From: Microbispora sp. ZYX-F-249
GTDB lineage: Bacteria; Actinomycetota; Actinomycetes; Streptosporangiales; Streptosporangiaceae
Length of the DNA: 64,000 nt
Assembly (NCBI RefSeq): GCF_039649665.1
Contig: NZ_JBDJAW010000034.1
Span: 1 to 64,000 of the forward strand
Direction of reading: 5' to 3'
The position numbers and the translations under genes were made by a program. The notes under the pieces are model-generated. The model was not told the origin of the DNA. It did not search any database and was given only the letters and a program-made list of their open reading frames with translations. Shown one piece after another: positions 35,015 through 45,232 of this stretch; within the stretch, counting starts at the first letter, position 1; the number at the start of each line of letters is the position of its first letter.

Positions 35015-36304
35015 TCAGCGCGTGATCGGCCGGCGTGGCCGCGCCGCCTCGGCGTACGCCGCGAGGGTGCGCGCGGCGGTGCGCGCCCAGCCGTGGCGTT
35101 CCCGCACGTACGCGGCGCCCCGCAGGGCCAGCCGGTCCGCCTCCCCGGCGTCGCCGAGGAGGCGCAGCAGAGCGCCGGCCAGCTCGGCGGGGTCGTCGCG
35201 GGCGCAGCGCAGCGCTCCGTCGCCGACGACCTCCGGCGAGTAGCCGGGCCCGACCACCACCGGCCGGGCGAGCGCCATCGCCTCGACGGCGACCAGGCCG
35301 AACGGCTCGTAGACGGAAGGGAAGACGCAGACGTCGGCGGCCAGGAAGTGCGCGAACACCTCGTCGGGCGGGAGGAAGCGGTTGCCCGCGACGACGTGCC
35401 CGGTCATCCCCGTCCGCCCGATCAGCCGCGCCACCGCCGCGGCGTCGTCGGTCTGCGGCGCCGCGGCGCCCACGAGCACGAACCGCGTGTCATCGTGCTC
35501 GGCGACGACCCGCGGCACCGCCCGGATCAGCGTGTGCACCCCCTTGTGCGGCGCCGGCCGCCCGGCGAACACGACGAGCCGGCCCCGCCCGCCGGGCAGG
35601 TAGCGGCGCCGCACCTCCGCGCGGATCCGGTCGCGCTCGCGGCCCGGCAGCCCGGCCAGCCGCAGCAGGCCGGGGTCCTCGTAGCCGTGCGGCACGACGA
35701 GCAGCCGCCCGGCCGGCCAGCCGCGGGCCGCGAGGTCGTCGCGCATCCGGGCGCTCGGCACCACGATCAGGCGGGCCGTCCGGGCCTGGGCCGTCTCCAG
35801 CAGGTCGAGGAGGACGGCGTACGCCGAGCGGCGCCGCTCTCCGGGCGCGTTCAGCTCGCGGGTGTGGACGTGGAACACGACCGGCAGCCGCCCCAGCACC
35901 CCGCACAGGAGCCCGGCGAGGCAGCCCATCCAGTCGTGCACGGCGACGACCGCCCCCGTCCGCCCCGCCTCCGCCCGCAGGATCCGGACGGCCGCCCGCA
36001 CGTTGAACGCGAGCAGCCCGGCGACCCTGGCCAGGCGGCGTACCGGCGCGGGAACGCGGGAGCCGCCCCCGAGGCCGTACCCGGGGGTGGGCAGCCGGTG
36101 CAGCGTGACCTCGCCCCGGCGCTCCGCCCGGTACGCCGCCCCCCGGCGGGCGGCCCCGAGGACCACGACCGGGGTGCCGCGATCACGCAGGGCGTCCATG
36201 ATCCGCTCGGCGTACCGGCCGAGGCCGCCGACCACGTCGGGCGGGACCTCCGAGCAGACGGCGTACACCCGGAGGCGGGGGGAGGGATGATCGTCGGTGG
36301 GCAC
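35015..36304 (-). CDS. GT4-family glycosyltransferase
   Basis: A 429-residue cytosolic glycosyltransferase with two Rossmann-like domains (GT-B). VVGGLGRYAERIMDAL is the N-terminal acceptor loop; the C-terminal donor motif PSVYEPFGLVAVEAMALARPVVVG contains the conserved Glu residues of family GT4 (as in glycogen synthase or mannosyltransferases). The GTG at 36304 has no ribosome site; TAGGTT lies exactly six bases upstream, so the message is probably leaderless. The sugar donor is not evident. Confidence 0.88.
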   Translation of the reverse strand: MPTDDHPSPRLRVYAVCSEVPPDVVGGLGRYAERIMDALRDRGTPVVVLGAARRGAAYRAERRGEVTLHRLPTPGYGLGGGSRVPAPVRRLARVAGLLAFNVRAAVRILRAEAGRTGAVVAVHDWMGCLAGLLCGVLGRLPVVFHVHTRELNAPGERRRSAYAVLLDLLETAQARTARLIVVPSARMRDDLAARGWPAGRLLVVPHGYEDPGLLRLAGLPGRERDRIRAEVRRRYLPGGRGRLVVFAGRPAPHKGVHTLIRAVPRVVAEHDDTRFVLVGAAAPQTDDAAAVARLIGRTGMTGHVVAGNRFLPPDEVFAHFLAADVCVFPSVYEPFGLVAVEAMALARPVVVGPGYSPEVVGDGALRCARDDPAELAGALLRLLGDAGEADRLALRGAAYVRERHGWARTAARTLAAYAEAARPRRPITR

Positions 36305-36310
36305 GGCGCG

Positions 36311-36316
36311 AACCTA
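36311..36316 (-). promoter_or_regulatory. -10 element of leaderless GT4 gene
   Basis: TAGGTT on the minus strand (36316-36311) lies six bases before the GTG at 36304. TTGGCC (36340-36335), 18 bp upstream, is a possible -35. No ribosome site exists before this start. Confidence 0.5.
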
Positions 36317-36391
36317 GTCCCTCACCCCGCCCTCGGCCAACATGCCCCCCGCGGCGACCGGCAGGCCCGCGACGGCCGCCGCGGACGGCTG

Positions 36392-36397
36392 TAGTCT
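36392..36397 (+). promoter_or_regulatory. -10 element of leaderless AraC-family gene
   Basis: TAGTCT (36392-36397) lies six bases before the GTG at 36404, the spacing expected when transcription begins at the start codon. No clear -35 is seen. Confidence 0.5.
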
Positions 36398-36403
36398 CGG
36401 CGC

Positions 36404-37261
36404 GTGCGGCACGAGTCACCGGACGCCGGCGCGGGCCTGCGCCGGCATCTGCCGGCCGGCGGGACCCTGCCCGGCCACCGGCTGCGGTTCGGCGCCGGCG
36501 CGGAGGGCATCGAGCGGCTGGAGGCGTCGCTCGTCGGCGAGGGGTTCGCCACCCACCGCCACGACACGTACGCGATCGGGATGACGCTGCGGGGTGTGCA
36601 GACGTTCCGCTACCGCGGCGAGCTGCGGCACTGCCTGCCGGGGGAGTGGCACGTCCTGCACCCCGACGAACCGCACGACGGCGTGGCGGGCACCGACGAG
36701 GGGTTCGGCTACCGGATCATCTACCTCGACCCCGGCCTCGTACGGGAGGCGCTGGGCGGTGGGCCGCTGCCGTTCGTCGCCGACCCCGTGATCGGGCGGC
36801 GCGAGGCCGACCCCGCGCTCGCCGCGTGCCTGCGGGACATCGACGAGCCGCTGGACGACGCCGAACGGCTGACGCTCACGCTGCGGGTCGTCCGCACGCT
36901 CGTGCGTCACTCTTCCGCGCGGCCGGGCGGGCGGCCCGCTCTCGCGCTCGAGGCGCTGACCCGCGTGCGCGACCTGATCGCCGACGACCCGGCGGTCAGG
37001 CACCCGCTCGCCGAGTTCGAGCGGGTCTCGGGCCTGGACAGGTGGACGCTCGCGCGTCAGTTCCGCGTCGCGTTCGGCACCAGTCCGACCCGCTTCCGCA
37101 CGATGCGGCAACTCGACCGGGCCCGCCGGCTGCTGCGCGACGGCGTGCCCCTGGCCGAGACGGCCCAGCTCGCCGGCTTCGCCGACCAGGCGCACATGTC
37201 GCGCATGTTCAAGCGGGCCTACGGTCTCACGCCGGCCCGGTGGACGGCCGCGCTCAGGTGA
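36404..37261 (+). CDS. AraC-family transcriptional regulator
   Basis: A 285-residue regulator with an N-terminal cupin-like effector domain (HRHDTYAIGMTLRGVQTFRYRGE, GEWHVLHPDEPHDG) and a C-terminal AraC double helix-turn-helix (HPLAEFERVSGLDRWTLARQFRVAFGTSP and LAGFADQAHMSRMFKRAYGLTPARW). The GTG start is probably leaderless. It is divergent from the GT4 gene and convergent, with an 8-bp overlap, with the aldo/keto reductase gene. Its targets are unknown. Confidence 0.88.
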   Translation: MRHESPDAGAGLRRHLPAGGTLPGHRLRFGAGAEGIERLEASLVGEGFATHRHDTYAIGMTLRGVQTFRYRGELRHCLPGEWHVLHPDEPHDGVAGTDEGFGYRIIYLDPGLVREALGGGPLPFVADPVIGRREADPALAACLRDIDEPLDDAERLTLTLRVVRTLVRHSSARPGGRPALALEALTRVRDLIADDPAVRHPLAEFERVSGLDRWTLARQFRVAFGTSPTRFRTMRQLDRARRLLRDGVPLAETAQLAGFADQAHMSRMFKRAYGLTPARWTAALR

Positions 37262-38135
37262 CCCGCGGGTCGCCTCCGCTCAGCTCGGCGAGGTCGTCGG
37301 CGGTGAGGCGGAGACCGGCCGCGCCGACGTTCTCGGTCAGATGGCCGAGGGAGCCGGTTCCGGGGATGGGCAGTGTCACCGGTGACGTGGCCAGCAGCCA
37401 GGCCAGGGCGACCTGCGCGGTGGTCGCCCGATGGCGGGCGGCGACGCCCGTGAGACGGGCGTGGTCGATCCGTTGCCCGCCTCCGCCGAGCGGGAAGTAC
37501 GGGACGTAGGCGATGCCCTCCCGCTCGCACGCCGCCAGGACGGCGGAGTCGCCCGCGTGGTGGATGTGGAAGTGGTTCTGCACCGCGGCGACCGGGGCGA
37601 CGGATCGTGCCTCGGCGAGCTGGACGGTGTCGACATTGCTGACGCCGAGGTGCCGGATCAGCCCTTCCCCGCGGAGCTCCGCGAGCGCGGCGAAGCGCTC
37701 GCCGATCGACTCGCCGCCGGCCGGGCCCATACCGCCCACCCGCAGGTAGACCAGATCGAGGCGGTCCCGGCCGAGGCGGCGCAGGTCGTCCTCCACCAGG
37801 GCGCGCAGCCGATCCGGCCCGGCCTGGCCGGCGGGCGACAGGCCGCCCGTGAAAAGCGGACCCACCTTGGTGGCGATCACCAGGTCGTCCGGGTACGGCG
37901 ACAGCGCCTCCCGGATGAGTTCGTGGGCGTGAAGGTCGCCGAAGCCGTAGAAGCCCGCGGTGTCGATGTGGTTCACGCCGAGTTCGACGGCGCGGCGCAG
38001 CACCGCGACGCCCGCCTCGGGGGTGGGCGCGGAGCCGCCGAGGGCGAGCCGCATCGCGCCGAAGCCGAGGCGGTTGACGCGCAGGTCGCCGCCCAGCGGG
38101 AAGTCGCCGCCGGCGGCGGCCGCAGTGGTGCCCAT
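37254..38135 (-). CDS. Aldo/keto reductase
   Basis: A 293-residue NADPH-dependent aldo/keto reductase. The catalytic Asp and Tyr are in HIDTAGFYGFGD and the Lys in VIATKVG. The usual catalytic His of the beta-4 strand (…LH…) is replaced by Arg in DLVYLRVGG, a variant seen in some bacterial subfamilies. The ATG at 38135 has AAGGAGC five bases upstream. It is divergent from a TetR-family gene whose operator-like repeats lie between them, so its expression is probably induced by a reactive carbonyl or xenobiotic. Confidence 0.88.
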   Translation of the reverse strand: MGTTAAAAGGDFPLGGDLRVNRLGFGAMRLALGGSAPTPEAGVAVLRRAVELGVNHIDTAGFYGFGDLHAHELIREALSPYPDDLVIATKVGPLFTGGLSPAGQAGPDRLRALVEDDLRRLGRDRLDLVYLRVGGMGPAGGESIGERFAALAELRGEGLIRHLGVSNVDTVQLAEARSVAPVAAVQNHFHIHHAGDSAVLAACEREGIAYVPYFPLGGGGQRIDHARLTGVAARHRATTAQVALAWLLATSPVTLPIPGTGSLGHLTENVGAAGLRLTADDLAELSGGDPRVT

Positions 38136-38251
38136 GTTTCGCTCCTTGTGGTGAGACGCGCGGCCGAGGACCACGTGACGCCGTCACTGCCGGCGGCAGG
38201 CCGGCCTTCCCGCCGCGCCGGGGGCCTCAGACTATCCGAAAAGTGCGCGCG

Positions 38252-38287
38252 CGCAAGTTTGCGTGAGCGCAAAGATTCTGCGACAGT
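38252..38287. promoter_or_regulatory. TetR promoter with three operator half-sites
   Basis: Three half-sites alternate: CGCAA (38252-38256), TTGCG (38259-38263) and CGCAA (38268-38272), forming two overlapping inverted repeats, the wider being TTTGCG-TGAG-CGCAAA (38258-38273). TTGCGT (38259-38264) also serves as a -35, 17 bp from GACAGT (38282-38287), which is six bases before the GTG at 38294. Binding would silence TetR and probably the divergent reductase. Confidence 0.55.
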
Positions 38288-38293
38288 GGGACG

Positions 38294-38950
38294 GTGACGG
38301 CAGGACGGACGGGGCTGCGCGAGCAGAAGAAGCAGGCCACCCGGCAGGCGTTGCGCGAGGCGGCGTGGCGGCTGGCTCTCGAACGCGGCCCGGACAACGT
38401 GCGGGTCGACGACATAGCCGAGGCCGCCGGAGTCTCGCCGAGGACCTACAACAACTACTACTCGAGCCGTGAACAGGCGATCGTCGCCGCGGTCACCGCC
38501 GAACGCGAGTCCCGGGTGGCGGCGGCGATCGCCGCTCGCCCGGACGACGTCCGCCTGGCCGACGCCGTCGCCGACGCGATCGTGGAGCAGTACACCGACC
38601 CCGGCGCGCAGGACGGCGACGCGCTGCTGTTGATCACCACAAGTCCCGCGCTGCGCGAGGCGTTCGTCGATGCCGCCGCCGCGATCGAACACCCCCTCAC
38701 CGACGCGATCGCCGGCCGCCTCGGCGACGCCCATCGGGACACCGCCCGCGTGCTCGCGGCGAGCGTCGCCGCCGCGGTCCGGGTCGCGCTCGACCGGTGG
38801 GTGGGAAGCCCGGCCGCCGCCTCCTCCGTCGCCGGCGGGCTCGTCGTGCCCTCCGGCTCGCTACCCGGCCTGCTCCGCGCCGCGCTCGCCCCGCTCGCCC
38901 CCGCGCTCGACGCGGCCGAACGACGTGCGGCCCCCGCCCGGCACGACTAG
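38294..38950 (+). CDS. TetR-family repressor, probable regulator of the aldo/keto reductase
   Basis: A 218-residue TetR-family regulator: HTH in VRVDDIAEAAGVSPRTYNNYYSSREQAIV near residue 45, then a helical ligand domain. GTG start without a ribosome site, probably leaderless. Its TAG stop at 38948-38950 shares the palindrome CTAG with the stop of the convergent SDR gene. The palindromic repeats just upstream and the divergent aldo/keto reductase indicate local control of that gene. Confidence 0.85.
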   Translation: MTAGRTGLREQKKQATRQALREAAWRLALERGPDNVRVDDIAEAAGVSPRTYNNYYSSREQAIVAAVTAERESRVAAAIAARPDDVRLADAVADAIVEQYTDPGAQDGDALLLITTSPALREAFVDAAAAIEHPLTDAIAGRLGDAHRDTARVLAASVAAAVRVALDRWVGSPAAASSVAGGLVVPSGSLPGLLRAALAPLAPALDAAERRAAPARHD

Positions 38951-39702
38951 AGCCCGCCGTCGACGTTCAGCACGGCCCCGGTGACGTAGGACGCCCGGTC
39001 CGACAGCAGCCACGCGACCGCCTCGGCGATCTCCTCCGGCCTGCCGGGGCGTCCCATCGGGATCCGCGCCGCGACCCGCCGCGCCCGTCCCGGCTCACCC
39101 GCCCGGGCGTGGATCGTGGTGTCGATCGTCCCGGGAGAGACGGCGTTCACCCGGATGCCCGCGGGGGCGAGCTCCCGGGCCAGGCCCACGGTCAGCGTCT
39201 CGACCGCGGCCTTGGTCGCGGCGTAGGCGACGTACTCGTGCGGGGAACCGGTGCGCGCCGCGACGGAGGAGACGTTGACGATCACCGGGCCGCTCTCCGG
39301 CGCGGCCGTCCTGCCGGTCCAGCGCCGCGCCGCCTCCCGGCACAGCCGCACCGGTGCCAGGAGGTTCACCTCGGTGACCCGCCGCAGGTCGGCGTCGGTC
39401 AGCTCGGTGAACGGCCCGAGCCTGCCGGTCACCCCCGCGTTGTTCACCAGCCCAGTGACGTCGCCGGCGGACTCGGCCAGCTCGAACAGCCGCTCCGGCG
39501 CGTCCTCCTCGGTCACGTCGAGCCGTACGCCGCGGACGAGGGCGCCGCGACGGCCGAGGTCGTCCTCCAGCGCCTTGGCGTCGGCATCGGAGTCCGAGTG
39601 GGTGAAGACGACTCCGAACCCGTCCGCGCACAGCCGCTCGACCGTGCACCGGCCGATGCCGCGCGTCCCTCCGGTGACGACGACGATCGGTCGTGAGGTC
39701 AT
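38947..39702 (-). CDS. Short-chain dehydrogenase/reductase (FabG-like)
   Basis: A 251-residue classical SDR. The cofactor loop is [15 protein letters not shown] is present, and the active site is VNVSSVAAR (Ser) with [10 protein letters not shown] (Tyr-X3-Lys). The C-terminus [15 protein letters not shown] is typical of FabG-like enzymes. It reduces a ketone or oxidises an alcohol; the substrate is unknown. It overlaps the preceding hydroxyisobutyrate-dehydrogenase-like gene by 4 nt (ATGA), so the pair is translated together. Confidence 0.9.
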   Translation of the reverse strand: MTSRPIVVVTGGTRGIGRCTVERLCADGFGVVFTHSDSDADAKALEDDLGRRGALVRGVRLDVTEEDAPERLFELAESAGDVTGLVNNAGVTGRLGPFTELTDADLRRVTEVNLLAPVRLCREAARRWTGRTAAPESGPVIVNVSSVAARTGSPHEYVAYAATKAAVETLTVGLARELAPAGIRVNAVSPGTIDTTIHARAGEPGRARRVAARIPMGRPGRPEEIAEAVAWLLSDRASYVTGAVLNVDGGL

Positions 39703-40586
39703 CCGCTTGTCCTTTCTCCGTGTGTCCTGGCCTCGATCGCGTGGACGACGGCGGCCATGTCCAGGCCTGCGTGGCCCAGTGCGACGGTCTCGCCGAACAG
39801 GGCGTGGCAGACGTCCAGCAGCGGGGAGGCGATGCCGGCCTCCCGCGCGGCCTCGGCGATGAGCCGGTTGTTCTTCAGCACGTCGGCGATGGCGGCCTGG
39901 GCGGTGAAGTCGCGCCCGGCCAGCTTGACCGCCTTCACCCGCGACACGTCGCTGGCCATCTGGCCCGAGTTGAGCACGTCCACGAGCATCCCGAGGTCGA
40001 GCCCGTGGCGCTCGCCGAAGTGCAGCGACTCCGCCAGACCGGTGACCGTCGTGATCAGGAAGATGTTGACCGCGAGCTTGGTCAGCAGCGCCCCGGGCGC
40101 CGGCCCGCACACCACCGTCTTGGCGCACATCGGCGCGAGCAGCGGGCGGACCTCCTCCACGGTTTCGGGCCGGCCGGCCAGCATCGCCACCAGCCGCCCC
40201 TGCTCGGCGGGCACCCGGGAGCCGGAGATCGGCGCCTCGGCGTAGCGGCCTCCGGCCGCGAGCACATCGGCCTCCAGCCCGGCCGAGTAGCCCGGGGAGG
40301 TGGTGCCCATGTGGACCACGACCCGGCCCGCGACGTTGCGGGCGAAGCCGGGCGTGCCGCGCTCCAGCACCGCGTCGGCCGCGGACTCGTCGGCCAGCAT
40401 GAGGAGCACCACCCGCGCCCGCCGGAACACCTCGGCCGCGCTGCCCGCCACCCGCGCGCCCGCGGCGCGCAGCGGCTCGCTCCTGGCGGCCGTGCGGTTC
40501 CACACCACGAGGGGGGTTCCCGCGCGGGCCAGGTTGAGGGCCATGGGCTGCCCCATGATCCCGAGACCGACGAAACCCACGTCCAT
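39699..40586 (-). CDS. 3-hydroxyisobutyrate dehydrogenase-like oxidoreductase
   Basis: A 295-residue beta-hydroxyacid dehydrogenase. [21 protein letters not shown] is the N-terminal NAD(P) loop, [21 protein letters not shown] the substrate motif, and the catalytic Lys is in LLTKLAVN. The ATG at 40586 is chosen for its GGGAGG ribosome site. With the coupled SDR it may form a two-step oxidation/reduction of a hydroxy acid, or act as a GLYR/imine-reductase-type enzyme; the substrate is not evident. Confidence 0.87.
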   Translation of the reverse strand: MDVGFVGLGIMGQPMALNLARAGTPLVVWNRTAARSEPLRAAGARVAGSAAEVFRRARVVLLMLADESAADAVLERGTPGFARNVAGRVVVHMGTTSPGYSAGLEADVLAAGGRYAEAPISGSRVPAEQGRLVAMLAGRPETVEEVRPLLAPMCAKTVVCGPAPGALLTKLAVNIFLITTVTGLAESLHFGERHGLDLGMLVDVLNSGQMASDVSRVKAVKLAGRDFTAQAAIADVLKNNRLIAEAAREAGIASPLLDVCHALFGETVALGHAGLDMAAVVHAIEARTHGERTSG

Positions 40587-40669
40587 CCGATCGCCTCCCG
40601 CGCCCGTCCCGTGCCGGCCCGGCGGCACGCCGGGGACCGTTGTAGCCCAGCGCGCGGCGACGGTCTTGA

Positions 40670-41881
<1,212 letters not shown>

Positions 41882-41884
41882 GCC

Positions 41885-42922
41885 TCACCGCAGCAGCGCG
41901 TCGGCCTTCTCCAGCACCGCGCCCGCGCCGACGCCGGTGGCGCAGCGGAAGTCGATGGGGCAGTCCAGATGCGGGCAGGGACTGCAGGCGGCGTCTCCGC
42001 GGGCGATCGGATGCCGCCCTCCCGGGTGGCTCCACCGCACCGGGTCGCCCGACAGGAACACGGTGACGCTGGGCGTGCCCGTCGCCGCGGCCAGGTGGGC
42101 GACCCCGGTGTCGCCGCTGACCAGGAGCGCCGCCCGGCGCAGCAGCGCGGCGTACGTCCCGAGGCCGGTGCGCCCGGCGAGGTCGGCGGCCGGACGGCGC
42201 ATGGCGGCGCGGACCTCGGCGGTCAGGGCCGCCTCGGCGGCGACGCCGCTGAGGAGGACGCGCAGCCCGCGCCCGGCGAGCCCGTCGGCGACGGCCGCGA
42301 ACCGCTCGGCGGGCCAGCGCCTGCTGGGCGAGGACGCCCCGGGGTGGACCACGGCGTACGTGCCCGGCCGCAGCCGGCGCCGCTCCATGAGCGCGGCGAG
42401 GCGGCGCAGATCGGCCGGCCGTTCCGGGAACTCCAGGCGGGCCGGGTTCCCCGGCAGCGGCACCCCGAGATGCCGCATGAGCAGCAGGTGCCGCCAGACC
42501 TCGTGCTCGGCGCGGGGATAGGGCAGCCACCATTCGCCGAGGCCCCCCGGGGCGCCGAAGCCGCCCGTGCGCACCCCCAGCCGGGCGGTCACCTCCCGGG
42601 CCGCCGCGTTGTCGCCGTACGCCTGGACGGCGAGGTCGAACCGCGGCGCGGACCGCAGGAACGCGCGCAGGGCCGGGCCGTCCACCGGCCGGTCGGGGAT
42701 GCCGGGGTAGCCGGGGAAGGGCAGCAGGCCGTCCACGTAGGCGCCCATCCGCTCCACCACCGGCGCCGTCTCCGCCCAGGTGACCACGGTCACCCGGACG
42801 TCGGGCCGGGCGCGGCGCAGCGCCCGCAGCGCGGGCACGGTGCACAGCAGGTCGCCCAGGCCCACGCGGAGCCGTACGATCGCGACCTCGGCCACCCGGC
42901 GGTCGGCGAGCGGAGCGCGCAC
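41885..42922 (-). CDS. GT9-family (heptosyltransferase-like) glycosyltransferase
   Basis: A 345-residue GT-B glycosyltransferase of family GT9. IVRLRVGLGDLLCTVPALRAL at the N-terminus and VVHPGASSPSRRWPAERFAAVADGLA in the middle are the family signatures; LLVSGDTGVAHLAAATGTPSVTVF is the donor-binding loop. Such enzymes in actinobacteria transfer a sugar to surface or secondary-metabolite glycans, since LPS is absent. The GTG lies 9 nt after the TPP enzyme stop, so it may be read through from that gene. Confidence 0.85.
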   Translation of the reverse strand: MRAPLADRRVAEVAIVRLRVGLGDLLCTVPALRALRRARPDVRVTVVTWAETAPVVERMGAYVDGLLPFPGYPGIPDRPVDGPALRAFLRSAPRFDLAVQAYGDNAAAREVTARLGVRTGGFGAPGGLGEWWLPYPRAEHEVWRHLLLMRHLGVPLPGNPARLEFPERPADLRRLAALMERRRLRPGTYAVVHPGASSPSRRWPAERFAAVADGLAGRGLRVLLSGVAAEAALTAEVRAAMRRPAADLAGRTGLGTYAALLRRAALLVSGDTGVAHLAAATGTPSVTVFLSGDPVRWSHPGGRHPIARGDAACSPCPHLDCPIDFRCATGVGAGAVLEKADALLR

Positions 42923-42931
42923 GGCCGGGGC

Positions 42932-44698
42932 CTACGACAGCAGCTCGTTGATCTTGTCGCGGGCCACCGTGGCGAGGACGCCGGCCTTGTGCGGCTGCCC
43001 GCGCAGGAACGCCTCGGTGAAGTGCTTGGCCTGCTCGTACTTGACCTTGCCCGGCATGGGCGGCTCGTTGGGATTGACGTCGCAGTCCACCAGGGCCGGG
43101 CCGTCGTGCGCCAGCGCCTCGCGGATCGCGCCCGGCAGGTCCACCGGGTTCTTGATCTTCGCGCCGTACGCCCCGCAGGCGCGGGCCCAGGCGGAGAAGT
43201 CGGCCTCCGGCTGCCGGTGCCGCACGGCGTACTCCGGGTAGCCGAGGATGATCTGCTCCCACAGGATCTGCCCGTAGCTGTTGTTGTTGTTGACCACGAC
43301 CTTGATGGGCAGCTCGTGCCGCACGGCGGTGAGGAAGTCGGCCATGAGCATGGCGAAGCCCCCGTCGCCCACGAAGGCGATCACCTGCCGGCCGGGGAAG
43401 GCGTGCTGCATCCCGACGGCGTACGGCAGGCCCGGGGCCATCGTGGCGAGGTTGCCCGACAGGTAGAACTCCCGTCCGCCGCGGATCGTCCAGTGGCGCG
43501 CGGCCCACGTCGCGATGGTCCCGGAGTCGCAGGTCAGGACGGCGTCGTCGGCGGCGGCGTCGTCGACGCAGCCCATGAGGTACTGCGGCGCGATGGGGTC
43601 GCGCGAGGGGTCCTGCAGCGCCTTCATCTCCGAGCGCCAGGCGTCCATCTTGCGCTGGTACTTCTCCAGGAACGTCCGGTCCTTCGCCGGGTCGAGCATG
43701 GGCAGCAGTGCCTGCAACCCCAGTTTCGCGTCGGCGGCGACCGGGGCCTGCGTGGGCCGGCGGATGCCGAGCAGGGTGGGATCGGCGTCGATCTGCACCA
43801 CCCGGGCCTGCCCGGCGGGCGGCAGGTACTTCGCATAGGGGAAGGACGTGCCGACCATGACCAGCGTGTCGCACTCCTCCATGAGCTCCTCGCTCGGCGC
43901 GGTGCCGAGCAGTCCGAGCCCGCCGGTGGTGAGCGGGTGGTCGTCGGGCACCACGAACTTGCCGGGGAGGGTCTTCACGATCGGGCTCGCCAGCTTCTCG
44001 GCGACCGCCAGCACCTCCTCGCGGGCGTGCCGGGCGCCGACGCCGACGAGCATGGCGATCCGCTCGCCCTGCCGCAGCACCTCGGCCGCCCTGGTCAGGT
44101 CCTCCTCCGCGGGCCGCAGCGGCGGGAGAGCGCAGGTCGGCAGGCTCGCGGGCGGGCTGCCCGGCCCGACGTGCCGGTAGGGGTCCTCGCTCACGGACGC
44201 CACCTGGATGTCGTTGGGGAAGGTCAGGTGTGACACCGTCCGCTTGGCCAGCGCGTTGCGCACCGCGAGGTCCACCACGCCGGGCATCTGCTGCGGATTG
44301 GTGACCATCAGGTTGTAGGCGGCCAGGTCCTGGTAGAGGCGGTCGAGGTGGACCTCCTGCTGGTAGTGGGTGCCCAGCACCGAGGTCTCCTGCATGCCCG
44401 TCAGGGCCAGCACGGGCACGTGGTCGAGCTTCGCGTCGTACAACCCGTTGAGCAGGTGGATCGCGCCCGGCCCGGAGGTCGCGGCGCACACGCCGAGACG
44501 GCCGGTCGCCTTCGCGTAGCCGGTCGCCATGAACGCGGCCGCCTCCTCGTGGTGCACGAGGATGAACCGCAGCCTGTCCCGGTGCCGGCGGAAGCCCTCC
44601 ATCAGGCCGTTGATCCCGTCTCCCGGGAGCCCGAAGATCGTGTCGACCCCCCACTCCACCAGCCGCCGGGCCAGGCTCTCACCCACGATCTCGGTCAT
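42932..44698 (-). CDS. TPP-dependent enzyme, pyruvate dehydrogenase (quinone)/pyruvate oxidase type
   Basis: A 588-residue ThDP enzyme of the acetohydroxyacid synthase/pyruvate oxidase family. The catalytic Glu is in LVHHEEAAAFMATGYA; the ThDP/Mg2+ site is GDGGFAML with NNNNS. The overall pattern resembles PoxB, which oxidatively decarboxylates pyruvate to acetate, but FAD contacts cannot be judged by eye. GGAGG lies six bases before the ATG. It follows a small membrane protein and is paralogous to the enzyme at 48396. Confidence 0.85.
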   Translation of the reverse strand: MTEIVGESLARRLVEWGVDTIFGLPGDGINGLMEGFRRHRDRLRFILVHHEEAAAFMATGYAKATGRLGVCAATSGPGAIHLLNGLYDAKLDHVPVLALTGMQETSVLGTHYQQEVHLDRLYQDLAAYNLMVTNPQQMPGVVDLAVRNALAKRTVSHLTFPNDIQVASVSEDPYRHVGPGSPPASLPTCALPPLRPAEEDLTRAAEVLRQGERIAMLVGVGARHAREEVLAVAEKLASPIVKTLPGKFVVPDDHPLTTGGLGLLGTAPSEELMEECDTLVMVGTSFPYAKYLPPAGQARVVQIDADPTLLGIRRPTQAPVAADAKLGLQALLPMLDPAKDRTFLEKYQRKMDAWRSEMKALQDPSRDPIAPQYLMGCVDDAAADDAVLTCDSGTIATWAARHWTIRGGREFYLSGNLATMAPGLPYAVGMQHAFPGRQVIAFVGDGGFAMLMADFLTAVRHELPIKVVVNNNNSYGQILWEQIILGYPEYAVRHRQPEADFSAWARACGAYGAKIKNPVDLPGAIREALAHDGPALVDCDVNPNEPPMPGKVKYEQAKHFTEAFLRGQPHKAGVLATVARDKINELLS

Positions 44699-44751
44699 GT
44701 CCGCCTCCGGATGGCAAATGAGCCGTACGGGGACCGCGGCGCCCGCGGCCC

Positions 44752-44961
44752 TCAGCGCGTCGCGGCCCGGTGGCCGTGCCTCCAGCCGAGGCCGTAGGCG
44801 GCGGCGAGGGCGGCGGCGACTGCGAGCGGCTTCGGAGACGACACGGCCGACTTCGCCTGCTTCCAAGCGCCCTTCGGGTCGGCCACCGCCCCCGCGACGC
44901 TGCCGATCGCCGACGCCACGGTGTCACCCGCGTTCTTCAGGGCGTTGCTCTGCACGTTCAT
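44752..44961 (-). CDS. Small membrane protein upstream of the TPP enzyme
   Basis: A 69-residue protein with a helical N-terminus (LKNAGDTVASAIGSVAGAVADPKGAWKQAKSAV) and one hydrophobic helix near the C-terminus (PLAVAAALAAAYGLGW) ending in His/Arg. I do not recognise a family. The ATG at 44961 has GGAG about seven bases upstream; an ATG five codons earlier is possible. It lies 53 bp before the TPP enzyme and could help tether it to the membrane. Confidence 0.5.
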   Translation of the reverse strand: MNVQSNALKNAGDTVASAIGSVAGAVADPKGAWKQAKSAVSSPKPLAVAAALAAAYGLGWRHGHRAATR

Positions 44962-45232
44962 GATCGACTCCGGCATCGAACGGCTCGCCCCGGGTGCCCT
45001 TCCCGCCCCCCGTACGCGTAAACGAAACGGCAGGTCATGGCGGCTTTGTCCGCGGCAGACCCGGACCTCGCAGGCTCGCATGGGCGAATCCCCGCCGCGC
45101 TTTTACCCGCTCCCGCGGTCCTGCCCGCGCTCGGCGGGAACGGTCGCGCGGAGGACCGCCGCAGACGCCACCGCGCACGCGCCGTCGTAGGCACGGTTCC
45201 GGCGGTCCGGCGAGATCCGCGAGGAGGCGGAC

